From the NCBI GenBank assembly GCA_029266935.1, contig JAQSVY010000073.1, positions 1-16,023 on the forward strand: 16,023 bases of DNA, written 5' to 3'. Source of the stretch: Burkholderiales bacterium (lineage in GTDB: Bacteria; Pseudomonadota; Gammaproteobacteria; Burkholderiales; SG8-39). The notes beneath the pieces were generated by a model. That model worked only from the letters and a program-made list of their open reading frames with translations, searched no databases and was not told the origin of the DNA. The first letter of the stretch is position 1; every line of letters begins with the position of its first letter. A program made the position numbers and the translations under genes. Of this stretch, positions 8,982 to 16,023 are shown in pieces.

Positions 8982-10390
8982 GCGTAGTACATGTCGAACT
9001 CGACCGGGTGCGTGGTCATGCGGAAGCGGGTGAGCTCCTCTTCCTTGAGCGCGATGTAGGACTCGAGGAAGTCGTCGGAGAACACGCCGCCGCGCGTGAG
9101 GAACGCGCGGTCGTCCTGCAGGCAGCCGAGCGCCTCTTCCAGCGAGGCGCAGACGTTGGGCACCTTCTTCGCCTCTTCCGGGGGCAGGTCATAAAGGTTC
9201 TTGTCGATCGGGTCGCCGGGGTTGGTCTTGTTCTGCACGCCGTCCAGCCCCGCCATCAGCATCGCCGCGAAGGCGAGATAAGCATTGGCGGTCGGATCGG
9301 GGAAGCGTACCTCGACGCGCCGGCCGTTCGGGCTGTTGACGAACGGGATGCGGCAGGCGGCGGAGCGGTTGCGCGCGGAATAGGCGAGATTGATCGGCGC
9401 TTCGAATCCGGGCACCAAGCGCTTGTAGGAGTTCGTGCCGGGGTTGGTGATGGCGTTGAGCGCCTTCGCGTGCTTGATGATGCCGCCGATGTAGTGCAGC
9501 GCGAACTCCGACAGGCCGGAGTAGCCGTTGCCGGCGAAGAGGTTCTTGCCGCCCTTCCACACCGACTGGTGGCAGTGCATGCCAGAGCCGTTGTCGCCCA
9601 CCACGGGCTTGGGCATGAAGGTCGCGGTCTTGCCGTAGGAATGCGCGACGTTCCACACCGTGTACTTGAGAATCTGCATCCAGTCGGCGCGCTGCACGAG
9701 CGGGGCGAAGCGCGTGCCGATCTCGCATTGCCCGGCGGCCGCCACCTCGTGGTGGTGCACCTCGCACTCGACGCCCTGCTGCTCGAGCGCGAGCACCATG
9801 GCATTGCGGATGTCGTTCAGCGTGTCGATCGGCGGCACCGGGAAGTAGCCGCCTTTGACCGGCGCGCGGTGACCCATGTTGCCCGACTCGTAGTCGATGC
9901 CGGCGGACCAGGGGGCTTCTTCGGACTTGATCTTCACGAAGCAACCCGACATGTCGACGTTCCAGGTGACGCCGTCGAAGATGAAGAACTCGGGCTCGGG
10001 CCCGAAGTAGGCGACCTCGCCCAGCCCGGTCGACTTGAGGTAGGCCTCGGCGCGCTTGGCGATCGAGCGCGGGTCGCGGTCGTAGGGCTTGTGGTCGATC
10101 GGGTCGTAGACGTCGCAGCTGAGGTTGAGCACCGGCTCGTCGGTGAAGGGATCCATGCGCGCCGAGGCGGCGTCTGGCATGAGCAGCATGTCGGACGCCT
10201 GGATGCCTTTCCAGCCGGCGATCGAGGAGCCGTCGAAGGCGTGGCCCGATTCGAACTTGTCCTTGTCGAAGTACCTGATCGGCACCGTCACGTGCTGCTC
10301 CTTGCCGCGCGTGTCGGTGAACCGGAGATCGACGAACTTCACCTCCTTGTCTTTGATGAGCTTCAGGACGTCATCGGGCGTCGTCGCCAT
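8975..10390 (-). CDS. glnA: Glutamine synthetase type I
   Basis: The 471-residue enzyme makes glutamine from glutamate, ammonia and ATP, and is the main entry point for ammonia. Characteristic segments are [24 protein letters not shown] with the metal-binding Glu, [31 protein letters not shown] and NRSAACRIP. The adenylylation tyrosine is Y400 in [10 protein letters not shown], so activity control by GlnE is expected. The start is the ATG at 10390, which gives the standard [12 protein letters not shown] beginning and has a good ribosome-binding site (GGAGA at 10398-10402, 7-base spacer). An in-frame ATG at 10459 would add 23 unrelated residues and cover the promoter. A sigma-54-type promoter and an NtrC-like site lie upstream. 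Its TAA sits in a small palindrome (8972-8981). Confidence 0.98.
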   Translation of the reverse strand: MATTPDDVLKLIKDKEVKFVDLRFTDTRGKEQHVTVPIRYFDKDKFESGHAFDGSSIAGWKGIQASDMLLMPDAASARMDPFTDEPVLNLSCDVYDPIDHKPYDRDPRSIAKRAEAYLKSTGLGEVAYFGPEPEFFIFDGVTWNVDMSGCFVKIKSEEAPWSAGIDYESGNMGHRAPVKGGYFPVPPIDTLNDIRNAMVLALEQQGVECEVHHHEVAAAGQCEIGTRFAPLVQRADWMQILKYTVWNVAHSYGKTATFMPKPVVGDNGSGMHCHQSVWKGGKNLFAGNGYSGLSEFALHYIGGIIKHAKALNAITNPGTNSYKRLVPGFEAPINLAYSARNRSAACRIPFVNSPNGRRVEVRFPDPTANAYLAFAAMLMAGLDGVQNKTNPGDPIDKNLYDLPPEEAKKVPNVCASLEEALGCLQDDRAFLTRGGVFSDDFLESYIALKEEELTRFRMTTHPVEFDMYYAS

Positions 10391-10436
10391 TCGGGAATCT
10401 CCGCTGAGTTGGTCTAGGTGTAGTAGCGCCGGGGGA

Positions 10437-10451
10437 GCATGTTCCATGCCA
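10437..10451 (-). promoter_or_regulatory. Candidate sigma-54 promoter of glnA
   Basis: The minus strand reads TGGCATGGAACATGC. GG and GC are exactly 10 bases apart, as in the sigma-54 consensus TGGCAC-N5-TTGC, with two mismatches outside those pairs. The predicted transcript would start near 10425 and leave a leader of about 35 bases before the glnA ATG. Confidence 0.7.
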
Positions 10452-10492
10452 CGCGCCATGCCCCGTACCGGCGCATTCTAGCCGGAGAGATA

Positions 10493-10509
10493 TGCACCGA
10501 ATAGGGGCG
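10493..10509 (-). promoter_or_regulatory. Candidate NtrC-binding site upstream of glnA
   Basis: TGCACC-N5-GGGGCG resembles the NtrC consensus TGCACC-N5-GGTGCA: the left half is perfect and the right half matches in four of six bases. It lies about 70-80 bp upstream of the predicted glnA start. A perfect GGTGCA half-site is present at 10512-10517 but at the wrong spacing for a single classical site. Confidence 0.4.
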
Positions 10510-10531
10510 CCGGTGCACGGCGGCGCACTCC

Positions 10532-10537
10532 TATAAT
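10532..10537 (+). promoter_or_regulatory. TATAAT -10-like box before the rhodanese gene
   Basis: An exact TATAAT stands 13 bases before the rhodanese ATG. No convincing -35 box lies 16-18 bases upstream. If used, transcription would begin around 10544, at the end of the ribosome-binding GAGGG, giving a nearly leaderless message. Confidence 0.35.
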
Positions 10538-10550
10538 GCGAGGGCAACCG

Positions 10551-10988
10551 ATGGACGAAATCAGGAAGCGGGCCGCCGAGCGCGCCCGCGCAATGGGCCT
10601 TACCTACGCTGGCGCGCTCCTGCCCGCCGAAGCCGGCGAGCTGATGAAGGCCGGGGGCTGGCTGGTCGACGTGCGCACCAAGCCGGAGCTCGCCTACGTC
10701 GGCCGCATCCCGGGCGCGGCTGCGGTCGAGTGGCAAACCTGGCCGGACGGCCGCCCGAACCCCGCGTTTCTCGCCGAGCTCGCCGCGCTGGTGCCCAGGG
10801 ACGAGCCGGTCATGTTCATCTGCCGCTCCGGCGCTCGCTCGCATTCGGCGGCGCAAGCCGCGACCCAGGCAGGCTGGCGTGAGGCCTACAACGTCCTCGA
10901 AGGCTTCGAAGGTGACAAGGACGCGGCGCAGCACCGCGGCACCGTAGGCGGCTGGAAGAAGGCCTGCCTGCCCTGGATCCAGAGTTGA
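10551..10988 (+). CDS. Single-domain rhodanese (sulfurtransferase-like)
   Basis: The 145-residue protein has one rhodanese domain. A helical lead (1-30) is followed by WLVDVRTKPELAYVGRIPGAAAVEW, typical of the first half of the fold, and by the active-site loop FICRSGARS with the persulfide cysteine C91. A C-terminal helix with the NVLEGFEGD motif completes it. It has no signal peptide and is probably cytoplasmic. The sulfur donor and acceptor are unknown. The ATG at 10551 is preferred over the one at 10536 because GAGGG (10540-10544) precedes it at a suitable distance; the upstream start would add five residues. It is divergent from glnA and converges on uppP with only 7 bp between the stops. 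Confidence 0.88.
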   Translation: MDEIRKRAAERARAMGLTYAGALLPAEAGELMKAGGWLVDVRTKPELAYVGRIPGAAAVEWQTWPDGRPNPAFLAELAALVPRDEPVMFICRSGARSHSAAQAATQAGWREAYNVLEGFEGDKDAAQHRGTVGGWKKACLPWIQS

Positions 10989-10995
10989 AACCGAG

Positions 10996-11787
10996 CTAGT
11001 CGAGCGTCCAGTCGACCCAGCCGAAGTACGCGGTTGCCAGCACGACCAGCCCGAACGCGATGCGGTACCAGGCGAACCAGCGGAAGTCGTGAGTGGCGAC
11101 GTACCGGATCAGCCAGCGGATGACCAAGAAGGCCGAGATGAAGGACATCACCAGCCCCACCGCCCACATGCCGAGATCGGCCTCGGAAAACAGCCCGCGG
11201 TTCTTCCACGAGTCGTAGGCGCCCGCCGCGATCAGCGTCGGCACCGCGAGAAAGAACGAGAACTCGGTCGCCGCCCGGCGCGAAAGCCCGAACAGCATCC
11301 CTCCGATGATGGTCGCCCCCGAGCGCGAGGTCCCCGGAATCAGCGCGAAGCACTGCGCAACACCGACCTTCAGCGCGTCGAGCCACGTCATCGCCTGGGT
11401 GCTTTCCACTCTCGCGTGGCGCTGTCCCCGGTCGACCCAGAGGATGATCAGGCCGCCGACGATGAAGGCGAGCGCGACCGGGACGGGCTTGAAGAGATGC
11501 GCCTTGATGAAGCCGCCGGCCAGCAGCCCGAAAACGGCTGCCGGCAGGAAGGCGACGATGAGGTTGCGCCAGAGCTGCGGGTCGACGCGAAAGAAGCGCG
11601 CCCGATACTCCCATACCACCGCCAGCATCGCGCCGGTCTGGATGGCAACGTAGAAGGCGTCGCGCCCGGGCGGGGCGAACTCCAGCAGGTCGCCGGCGAG
11701 GATGAGATGGCCGGTGCTCGAGATCGGCAGGAACTCGGTCAGCCCCTCAACGATGCCGAGGACCAGCGCGTCGAGCAGATCTTTCAT
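10996..11787 (-). CDS. uppP: Undecaprenyl-diphosphatase
   Basis: The 263-residue integral membrane protein, with about eight hydrophobic segments, removes a phosphate from undecaprenyl diphosphate to recycle the lipid carrier for peptidoglycan and other envelope polymers. The two signature motifs are complete: [16 protein letters not shown] (E14, E18, S24, H27) near the N-terminus and [10 protein letters not shown] with catalytic R155. Length is normal for the BacA/UppP family. The ATG overlaps the stop of the upstream alpha/beta hydrolase (11784-11787), so translation is probably coupled. It is the last gene of the minus-strand run that begins with the histidine kinase. No clear terminator is visible in the 7 bp before the rhodanese gene. 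Confidence 0.97.
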   Translation of the reverse strand: MKDLLDALVLGIVEGLTEFLPISSTGHLILAGDLLEFAPPGRDAFYVAIQTGAMLAVVWEYRARFFRVDPQLWRNLIVAFLPAAVFGLLAGGFIKAHLFKPVPVALAFIVGGLIILWVDRGQRHARVESTQAMTWLDALKVGVAQCFALIPGTSRSGATIIGGMLFGLSRRAATEFSFFLAVPTLIAAGAYDSWKNRGLFSEADLGMWAVGLVMSFISAFLVIRWLIRYVATHDFRWFAWYRIAFGLVVLATAYFGWVDWTLD

Positions 11788-12590
11788 CCCGCCTTGATGA
11801 ACTCCCGGATGTTGTCCCAGAACTGCGGCGCGCTGTCGGTGCTGTTGTGCCCGGCGCCGCGCAGCTCGACCCAGCGCTTCTCGCCGGCCCAGGCCTCGTA
11901 GAGCCGCCGCGAATGGACGGCGGGTATCACCTGGTCGCGCTCAGCGACCAGGCAAAGCAGGGGAACCTTCAGCCGCGGCGCGAGCGCCACGGAGTCGAAG
12001 CGGTGCCTGAGGAGCATGCCTACCGGCAGGAAAGGATAGTGGTGCTGGCCCACCGCTGCGAGGCTGTCGTAGGGCGCGATGGCGATCACCCCGGCGACCG
12101 GCCGGGCGGCGGCGACCTGTACCGCGACGCCGCTGCCAAGACTACGGCCGAAGACGAAGATTCTGTGCGCTCGTGAAAGCTGCGAAACATGGTCGTACCA
12201 GCGCAGCGCGTCGGCGACCAGCGCCCTCTCGGAGGGAGACCCGCCGCTCGCGCCGTAGCCGCGATAGTCGACGAGGAGCCAGCCTGCGCCCGGGAGCCGT
12301 CGCCGCCCTTCCTCGAGCATCCAGGACACCTCTTCGGCGTTGCCGCCGAAGTAGAGGACGAGCGGCTCACCCTTCACCAGCCAGGCATGCAGCCGCGTGC
12401 CGTCTTCGGCGTCGAGCGACACGCTGGCAGCCTGACCCTCCTTTTCTTCCTGGATTTGCGCTCGGCGCTCTTCGCTCAGGGGCTGCGGCATGAACACGAG
12501 CTTGTCCTGCACGAGGTACATGAGCAGCGGCACGCCGATCGCCACCACCGCGGCGATCTGGGCAAGCGAGGCCAGCAGGCCCGATTCCAT
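11784..12590 (-). CDS. Membrane-anchored alpha/beta hydrolase
   Basis: The 268-residue product begins with a single hydrophobic helix (about 5-27), probably an uncleaved membrane anchor. An alpha/beta hydrolase domain follows. The triad can be placed: S150 in the nucleophile elbow GRSLGSG, D219 in AERDQVIP and H248 in [21 protein letters not shown] supplies the oxyanion-loop region, and [16 protein letters not shown] matches the BEM46/ABHD13-like branch. The natural substrate is unknown; an ester- or thioester-cleaving envelope enzyme is plausible. The start at 12590 was chosen because it puts the helix at the N-terminus. The frame is open further upstream, but that part is an Arg/Pro-rich antisense run over the kinase gene. 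It is 14 bp downstream of the kinase and overlaps the uppP start. Confidence 0.85.
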   Translation of the reverse strand: MESGLLASLAQIAAVVAIGVPLLMYLVQDKLVFMPQPLSEERRAQIQEEKEGQAASVSLDAEDGTRLHAWLVKGEPLVLYFGGNAEEVSWMLEEGRRRLPGAGWLLVDYRGYGASGGSPSERALVADALRWYDHVSQLSRAHRIFVFGRSLGSGVAVQVAAARPVAGVIAIAPYDSLAAVGQHHYPFLPVGMLLRHRFDSVALAPRLKVPLLCLVAERDQVIPAVHSRRLYEAWAGEKRWVELRGAGHNSTDSAPQFWDNIREFIKAG

Positions 12591-12604
12591 GAAGCCGCGG
12601 CGCA

Positions 12605-14662
12605 CTAGCTGCCCGGATGCGGCGCCGGGCGGCCGAGGGCCTGACCGACCGCCTCGACGACGCGGCTGCGCGAGTCGTTCTTCAGCAGCCAGTCGACGAT
12701 GCCGTGTCGCTGCGGCTCCGGCACGCCGGCCCGATCGGTGCGCAGGCCGGCGAGCATGATGATGCGCGTGCCCTCGAGCCGCTCGCGCATCTCCGCGATC
12801 AGCGCAAGGGGATCCTCGGCGTCGCGCAGCCGGCGCGAGAGGAGCCACGCGGCATACTTCCAGCGCCCGAGCAGCGTGCGCGAAGCTGCGGCGTCGGCGA
12901 CGGTGTCGACGCGGTAGCCCGCCTTCTCCAGCACCATGAAGATGGTGCCGCCGCCTTCGCGGTCCTCGAAGCCGACGCGGCCCTGCATCATCTCGATCAG
13001 GCGCTTGGAGATCGCTAGCCCCAGGCCGGTGCCGCCCTTGATGCGCGAATCTGTCGAGTCGGCCTGCGCGAAGCGGCCAAAGATGCGGTTGCGAAAGGCC
13101 TCCGGAATGCCCGGGCCGCGGTCGGCGACGCCCACGCGCACCATGCCCTCTCCGAGCGTGACGCTCACGTCGACGGAGCCGCTGGGCGGCGAGAACTTGG
13201 CGGCGTTCGAGAGCAGGTTCGTCATCACCTGCATCAGGCGCTTGCGATCGGCACGCACCGTGACCGGCGGCACGCTGCCCCGCATCTCCTCCGCCAGCGC
13301 CAGGCGCACGTGGAAGCGGTCGGCGAAGCCCTGGTTCAGGCGCACGGACTCGCGCAGCAGCTCGTCCAGCTCGATCGGCTCGGGCTCGAGCGAGAGGCGT
13401 CCGGACTCGATCTTCTCGATGTCGAGCACCTCGTTGATCAAGTCGAGCAGGCGCTTGCCGTTCCTCTCGGCGATCTCGACGATCTCATCCTGCTCCTTGG
13501 GCACGTCGCCGAGCGCGCCGCTGCGCAGCAGCGAAAGCGAGCCGAGGATCGAGGTGAGCGGCGTGCGCAGCTCATGGCTGAGGGTCGAGGTGAACTCGCT
13601 CCTCACCCGCTCGGCCGCGCGCTGCTGGGTGATATCGCGGCCTTGCAGCACGATCGAGCTGACCTGGCCCTCATCGTTGACGAGCGGGGTCATGGTCCAT
13701 TCGCAGGCGAGCGCCAGGCCATCGCGCCGCATGCAGTTTTCCGCCACCAGAGTCGCCGGCTTGCCGGCGGCGATGAATTCGGCCCACCACGCCTCGGTGC
13801 GGCTGCGATCGTCGCCGGCGAGCAGCATGGTGATGATGTTGCGCCCGACCATCTCGGGGGAGGCATAGCCGAACAGGTTCTGCGCTGCCGGATTCATGTC
13901 GAGGATCGTGGCACGCGGGTCGACCTCGAATACCGCGATCGGCGCGCGCTCGGAGAACAGCGACAGCTTGCGGCCGTACGCCTGCACCTCGCGGTGCGCG
14001 TCGAGCAGGCTGTCGAGCTGCTCGCCGAGCTGGGCCTGGATCTCGGCGTTGTCGCTCGAGAGGCGCCGGTAGGCCCCGCGCAGCCCGAACGCGCTGGCGA
14101 ACACCCGGCCGAGCTCGTAGGCGGTAAGCACGTTGGCGATGAAAAGCAGCGGCATTGCCGCACCGAGGAGCCGGAAGAGCTCGGTGCCGTAGGCGAAGAG
14201 CACGACGTTGAAGGGCAGCATGACCCCCGCGGCATAGAGCGCATACACCCACCACACCGTAGAGAAGAGCGGCAGCGCCCCCACGGTGACCACCGCGACC
14301 ATGAAGGCGATGAACACCTGCTCCTCCGGCGCGCCGGGGAAGAACACCGCCGCGGCGAAGCCCCAGCCGGCGCCCAGGGCGGCCGCGCCGAAGCCGGCGC
14401 GACGGATCCACAGGGCTGGCTTCTTGCGCGCCGCCGCAACGCGCTTGTACGCGAGCGACAGCGCCCACAGCGCTGCCGCGAGCCCGAGGATCAAGACCTG
14501 CCAGAAAGCAATCAGCTCGAGCGGCCGCGAGCGCCAGAGAAAGGCCGAGAGCAGCAGGCTCAGGACGGCAGTGGCGGCGACGCCGGGGGCGATCCGGCGG
14601 TAGATGAAGTCGCAGCGCTCGCGCGCGACCTCCGGCACCTGGGTCTCGTCCGGGGCTTTCAT
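12605..14662 (-). CDS. Membrane PAS histidine kinase with truncated, degenerate receiver
   Basis: The 685-residue protein starts with about six hydrophobic segments between residues 25 and 182. A coiled linker leads to a PAS domain (about 233-345). The phosphoacceptor helix has H363 in STLSHELRTPLTSILGSLSLL. The ATPase domain has TNLLSNAAKF, DRGPGIPEAF and GTGLGLAISKRLIEMM. The domain then stops abruptly at GGTIF (572-576) and is joined to what looks like the middle of a receiver domain (VLEKAGYRVDTVADAAASRTLL). The first strand and its acidic pocket are missing, and Ser609 stands where the phosphorylated Asp would be (YAAWLLSRRLRDAED). This looks like an in-frame internal deletion. Autophosphorylation may survive, but phosphotransfer to its own receiver cannot. 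The signal and partner are unknown. It is first in a probable operon with the hydrolase and uppP. Confidence 0.88.
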   Translation of the reverse strand: MKAPDETQVPEVARERCDFIYRRIAPGVAATAVLSLLLSAFLWRSRPLELIAFWQVLILGLAAALWALSLAYKRVAAARKKPALWIRRAGFGAAALGAGWGFAAAVFFPGAPEEQVFIAFMVAVVTVGALPLFSTVWWVYALYAAGVMLPFNVVLFAYGTELFRLLGAAMPLLFIANVLTAYELGRVFASAFGLRGAYRRLSSDNAEIQAQLGEQLDSLLDAHREVQAYGRKLSLFSERAPIAVFEVDPRATILDMNPAAQNLFGYASPEMVGRNIITMLLAGDDRSRTEAWWAEFIAAGKPATLVAENCMRRDGLALACEWTMTPLVNDEGQVSSIVLQGRDITQQRAAERVRSEFTSTLSHELRTPLTSILGSLSLLRSGALGDVPKEQDEIVEIAERNGKRLLDLINEVLDIEKIESGRLSLEPEPIELDELLRESVRLNQGFADRFHVRLALAEEMRGSVPPVTVRADRKRLMQVMTNLLSNAAKFSPPSGSVDVSVTLGEGMVRVGVADRGPGIPEAFRNRIFGRFAQADSTDSRIKGGTGLGLAISKRLIEMMQGRVGFEDREGGGTIFMVLEKAGYRVDTVADAAASRTLLGRWKYAAWLLSRRLRDAEDPLALIAEMRERLEGTRIIMLAGLRTDRAGVPEPQRHGIVDWLLKNDSRSRVVEAVGQALGRPAPHPGS
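12931..12948. repeat. Perfect 7-bp hairpin at the kinase domain junction
   Basis: GCACCATGAAGATGGTGC is a perfect inverted repeat, with GCACCAT (12931-12937) and ATGGTGC (12942-12948) around a GAAG loop. It falls inside the coding sequence exactly where the ATPase domain gives way to the receiver remnant (codons for GTIFMVL). Confidence 0.7.
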
Positions 14663-14680
14663 GCGTTAATCTTAACCCTC

Positions 14681-15901
14681 ATGCGAAAGACGGTACCCGT
14701 CGAGGAGCTGCAGTTCGGCATGTACGTGGCCGAGCTGGACCGGCCGTGGACCGACACGCCGTTCCGCTTCCAGGGTTTCGTGCTGCAGACTCCCGAGCAG
14801 CTCGAGACGCTGAAGAAGTACTGCAAGCAAGTGCAGGTCGACCCGGCCAAGGCCGAGACCATCGCGCAGCTGGTCGACCCGGCCATCGGCACCGGCGCGA
14901 TGAAAAGCGCGCTTGATCTCTCGCGCACCGGCAAGGTGAAATACATCGAGCAGGCGCCGGTCGAGGAGGAGCTTCGCCGCGCCATGGCCGTGCACCTCAA
15001 GGGCAAGAAGGCGGTCCAGGAAATCCTCATCGCGCTGCGCGCCGGCAAGATGCTGGACGCCCAGAGCGTGACCGAGGCAATCACCGGCCTCATCGAGAGC
15101 GTGCTGCGCAATCCTGACGCCATGCTGCTCTACACGCAGCTGCAGCAAAAGGGCGACTACACCCAGTCGCACGCGCTCGACGTCTCGGTGTACATGACCG
15201 CGTTCGGCCGCTTTCTCGAGATGTCGCGCGAGGACGTGGTGCTGCTCGGGCACGTCGGCCTGCTGCAGGACGTCGGCAAGGTGCGCCTGCCCAACAGGCT
15301 GATCGAGAAGCGCGACCGGCTCAGCGTCGAGGAGTTCGAGCTGGCGAAGAAGCACGTCGAGTACTCGGCCGAGATTCTGCGGGAGACCGCGGGCCTGCCG
15401 GCGCAGCTCCCCGAGCTCGCGCTGCTGCACCACGAGCGCCACGACGGCAGCGGCTATCCGAACAAGCTGCGCAGCAAGGAGATCGGCCTGATCGGCTCGA
15501 TCGGGGCCATCGTCGACACCTTCGATGCGCTCACGGCGCGCCGGCCTTACGCCGCGCCGGTGGCGCCCTCGACCGCGCTCAGCATGCTGTACAAGTGGCG
15601 CGGCACCTTCTTCGATCCGTTCCTGGTGGAGCAGTTCATCCGCTGCATCGGCATCTTCCCGATCGGCAGCACGGTGGAGCTCAACAGCGGCGAGTCGGGC
15701 ATCGTCATCGCGCAGAACCTGGAGAAGCGCCTGCAGCCTCGCGTCATGGTGATCCGCGACGCAGCCGGCAACCCGCTCAAGCCGCAGAAGCTGATCGACC
15801 TTTCGCGCGGCCTGAAGATCGCGAGCGGCGAGCCTTACCGCATCAAGCGCACGCTCGAGTACGGGCGCATCCCGATGAGCGCGGAGGCCCTCTTCCTTTA
15901 G
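14681..15901 (+). CDS. DUF3391/HD-GYP domain protein with altered HD motif
   Basis: The 406-residue product has an N-terminal DUF3391 region (about 1-130, [23 protein letters not shown]) and an HD-GYP domain (about 145-330), followed by a C-terminal extension ([22 protein letters not shown]). HD-GYP enzymes usually hydrolyse cyclic di-GMP. The HHExxDGSGYP signature (250-260) and H164 and H225 are present. The HD pair itself reads QD (Q196-D197, LLQDVGK), so one metal-ligand His is lost. Catalysis may be weak or absent. The ATG at 14681 is preferred. The frame is open far upstream to 13310, but only as an antisense run over the kinase gene. It diverges from that kinase with just 18 bp between the starts, and its stop overlaps the stop of thiC. 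Confidence 0.88.
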   Translation: MRKTVPVEELQFGMYVAELDRPWTDTPFRFQGFVLQTPEQLETLKKYCKQVQVDPAKAETIAQLVDPAIGTGAMKSALDLSRTGKVKYIEQAPVEEELRRAMAVHLKGKKAVQEILIALRAGKMLDAQSVTEAITGLIESVLRNPDAMLLYTQLQQKGDYTQSHALDVSVYMTAFGRFLEMSREDVVLLGHVGLLQDVGKVRLPNRLIEKRDRLSVEEFELAKKHVEYSAEILRETAGLPAQLPELALLHHERHDGSGYPNKLRSKEIGLIGSIGAIVDTFDALTARRPYAAPVAPSTALSMLYKWRGTFFDPFLVEQFIRCIGIFPIGSTVELNSGESGIVIAQNLEKRLQPRVMVIRDAAGNPLKPQKLIDLSRGLKIASGEPYRIKRTLEYGRIPMSAEALFL

Positions 15902-16023
15902 GTCTTCGGCGTGTAGATCTCCGCGCCCTTCTTCACGAACTCGACCGCCTTCTCCTTCAGCCCCTGCTCGACGTAGTCGCGCACGTCCTGCGTGATCTTC
16001 ATCGAGCAGAAGTGCGGGCCGCA
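15898..16023 (-). CDS. thiC: Phosphomethylpyrimidine synthase ThiC, C-terminal end
   Basis: Only the last 41 codons and the TAA are in the window; the rest lies beyond it. The visible start [17 protein letters not shown] matches the C-terminal iron-sulfur motif of ThiC (CxxCxxxxC, of which the last two cysteines are here). ThiC is a radical-SAM enzyme that turns aminoimidazole ribotide into the thiamin pyrimidine. The tail ([24 protein letters not shown]) is normal for a family C-terminus. Its TAA on the minus strand shares two bases with the TAG of the convergent HD-GYP gene, so there is no intergenic space. No riboswitch can be judged, since it would be at the far end of the gene. Confidence 0.9.
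   Translation of the reverse strand, partial: CGPHFCSMKITQDVRDYVEQGLKEKAVEFVKKGAEIYTPKT

Noticed and set aside
8864..10417. 517-codon plus-strand open frame over glnA
   Set aside because: This is an antisense shadow of glnA. It has no recognisable domain and a repetitive Val/Asp/Arg/His composition typical of reversed GC-rich coding DNA.
10391..10459. Earlier ATG for glnA
   Set aside because: It would cover the sigma-54-type promoter and the ribosome-binding site and would add 23 residues not found in glutamine synthetases.
10493..10517. TGCACC...GGTGCA as one classical NtrC site
   Set aside because: The half-sites are 13 bases apart rather than 5. I kept only the left half with its properly spaced weak partner as a candidate.
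12591..12848. N-terminal extension of the alpha/beta hydrolase
   Set aside because: It overlaps the kinase 3' end in another frame and is Arg/Ala/His-rich. The membrane-anchor helix begins at the ATG at 12590.
13310..14680. Long upstream extension of the HD-GYP frame
   Set aside because: The extension is antisense to the histidine kinase and has no motifs. The DUF3391 N-terminus begins naturally at the ATG at 14681.

Overview
The window is a tightly packed, high-GC stretch of bacterial chromosome that reads as ordinary core genome of a betaproteobacterium. The evidence is the order glnA – DUF4124 protein – ntrB – ntrC, the DUF3391/HD-GYP protein, two DUF4124 proteins and the overall protein similarity. 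This lineage call is inference from protein motifs, because no rRNA or marker search was possible. I see no phage, plasmid, CRISPR, tRNA or rRNA features. Apart from two short promoter-bearing gaps (about 108 and 160 bp) there is almost no intergenic DNA.

Layout: 1-3381 is a plus-strand run: the 3' end of oligopeptidase A, a secreted DUF4124/glutaredoxin-like protein, exonuclease III, a small membrane zinc-ribbon protein and a luciferase-like flavin oxidoreductase. Several of these join by ATGA stop/start overlaps. Malate synthase A (minus, 3320-4906) converges on that run with a 62-bp overlap. It diverges from a ketopantoate-reductase-like gene (5015-6076). From 10390 down to 6120 on the minus strand lies the nitrogen-assimilation block: glnA, a DUF4124 coiled-coil protein, ntrB and ntrC. 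A sigma-54-type promoter stands before glnA. 10551-10988 is a single-domain rhodanese. From 14662 down to 10996 (minus) are a membrane PAS histidine kinase with a remnant receiver, an anchored alpha/beta hydrolase and undecaprenyl-diphosphatase. A DUF3391/HD-GYP protein (14681-15901, plus) follows, and the 3' end of thiC (minus) closes the window.

The most interesting signals are lesions and a repeat, not a new system. (1) ntrC has lost about 40 codons, including the Walker B segment, and is frameshifted at the same point. Its sensor kinase ntrB and its target glnA look intact. (2) A 79-bp REP/REPIN-like hairpin with 20-bp perfect arms sits between ntrC and its convergent neighbour. The ntrC reading frame runs into it and uses a stop codon inside it. 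(3) The histidine kinase at 12605-14662 shows a second apparent internal deletion: its ATPase domain is fused to the middle of a receiver domain, with a perfect small hairpin at the junction. Whether the two deletions are real or assembly errors is the main question to settle. (4) The HD-GYP protein has Gln where the HD motif normally has His. I did not find a convincing undescribed multi-gene system here.
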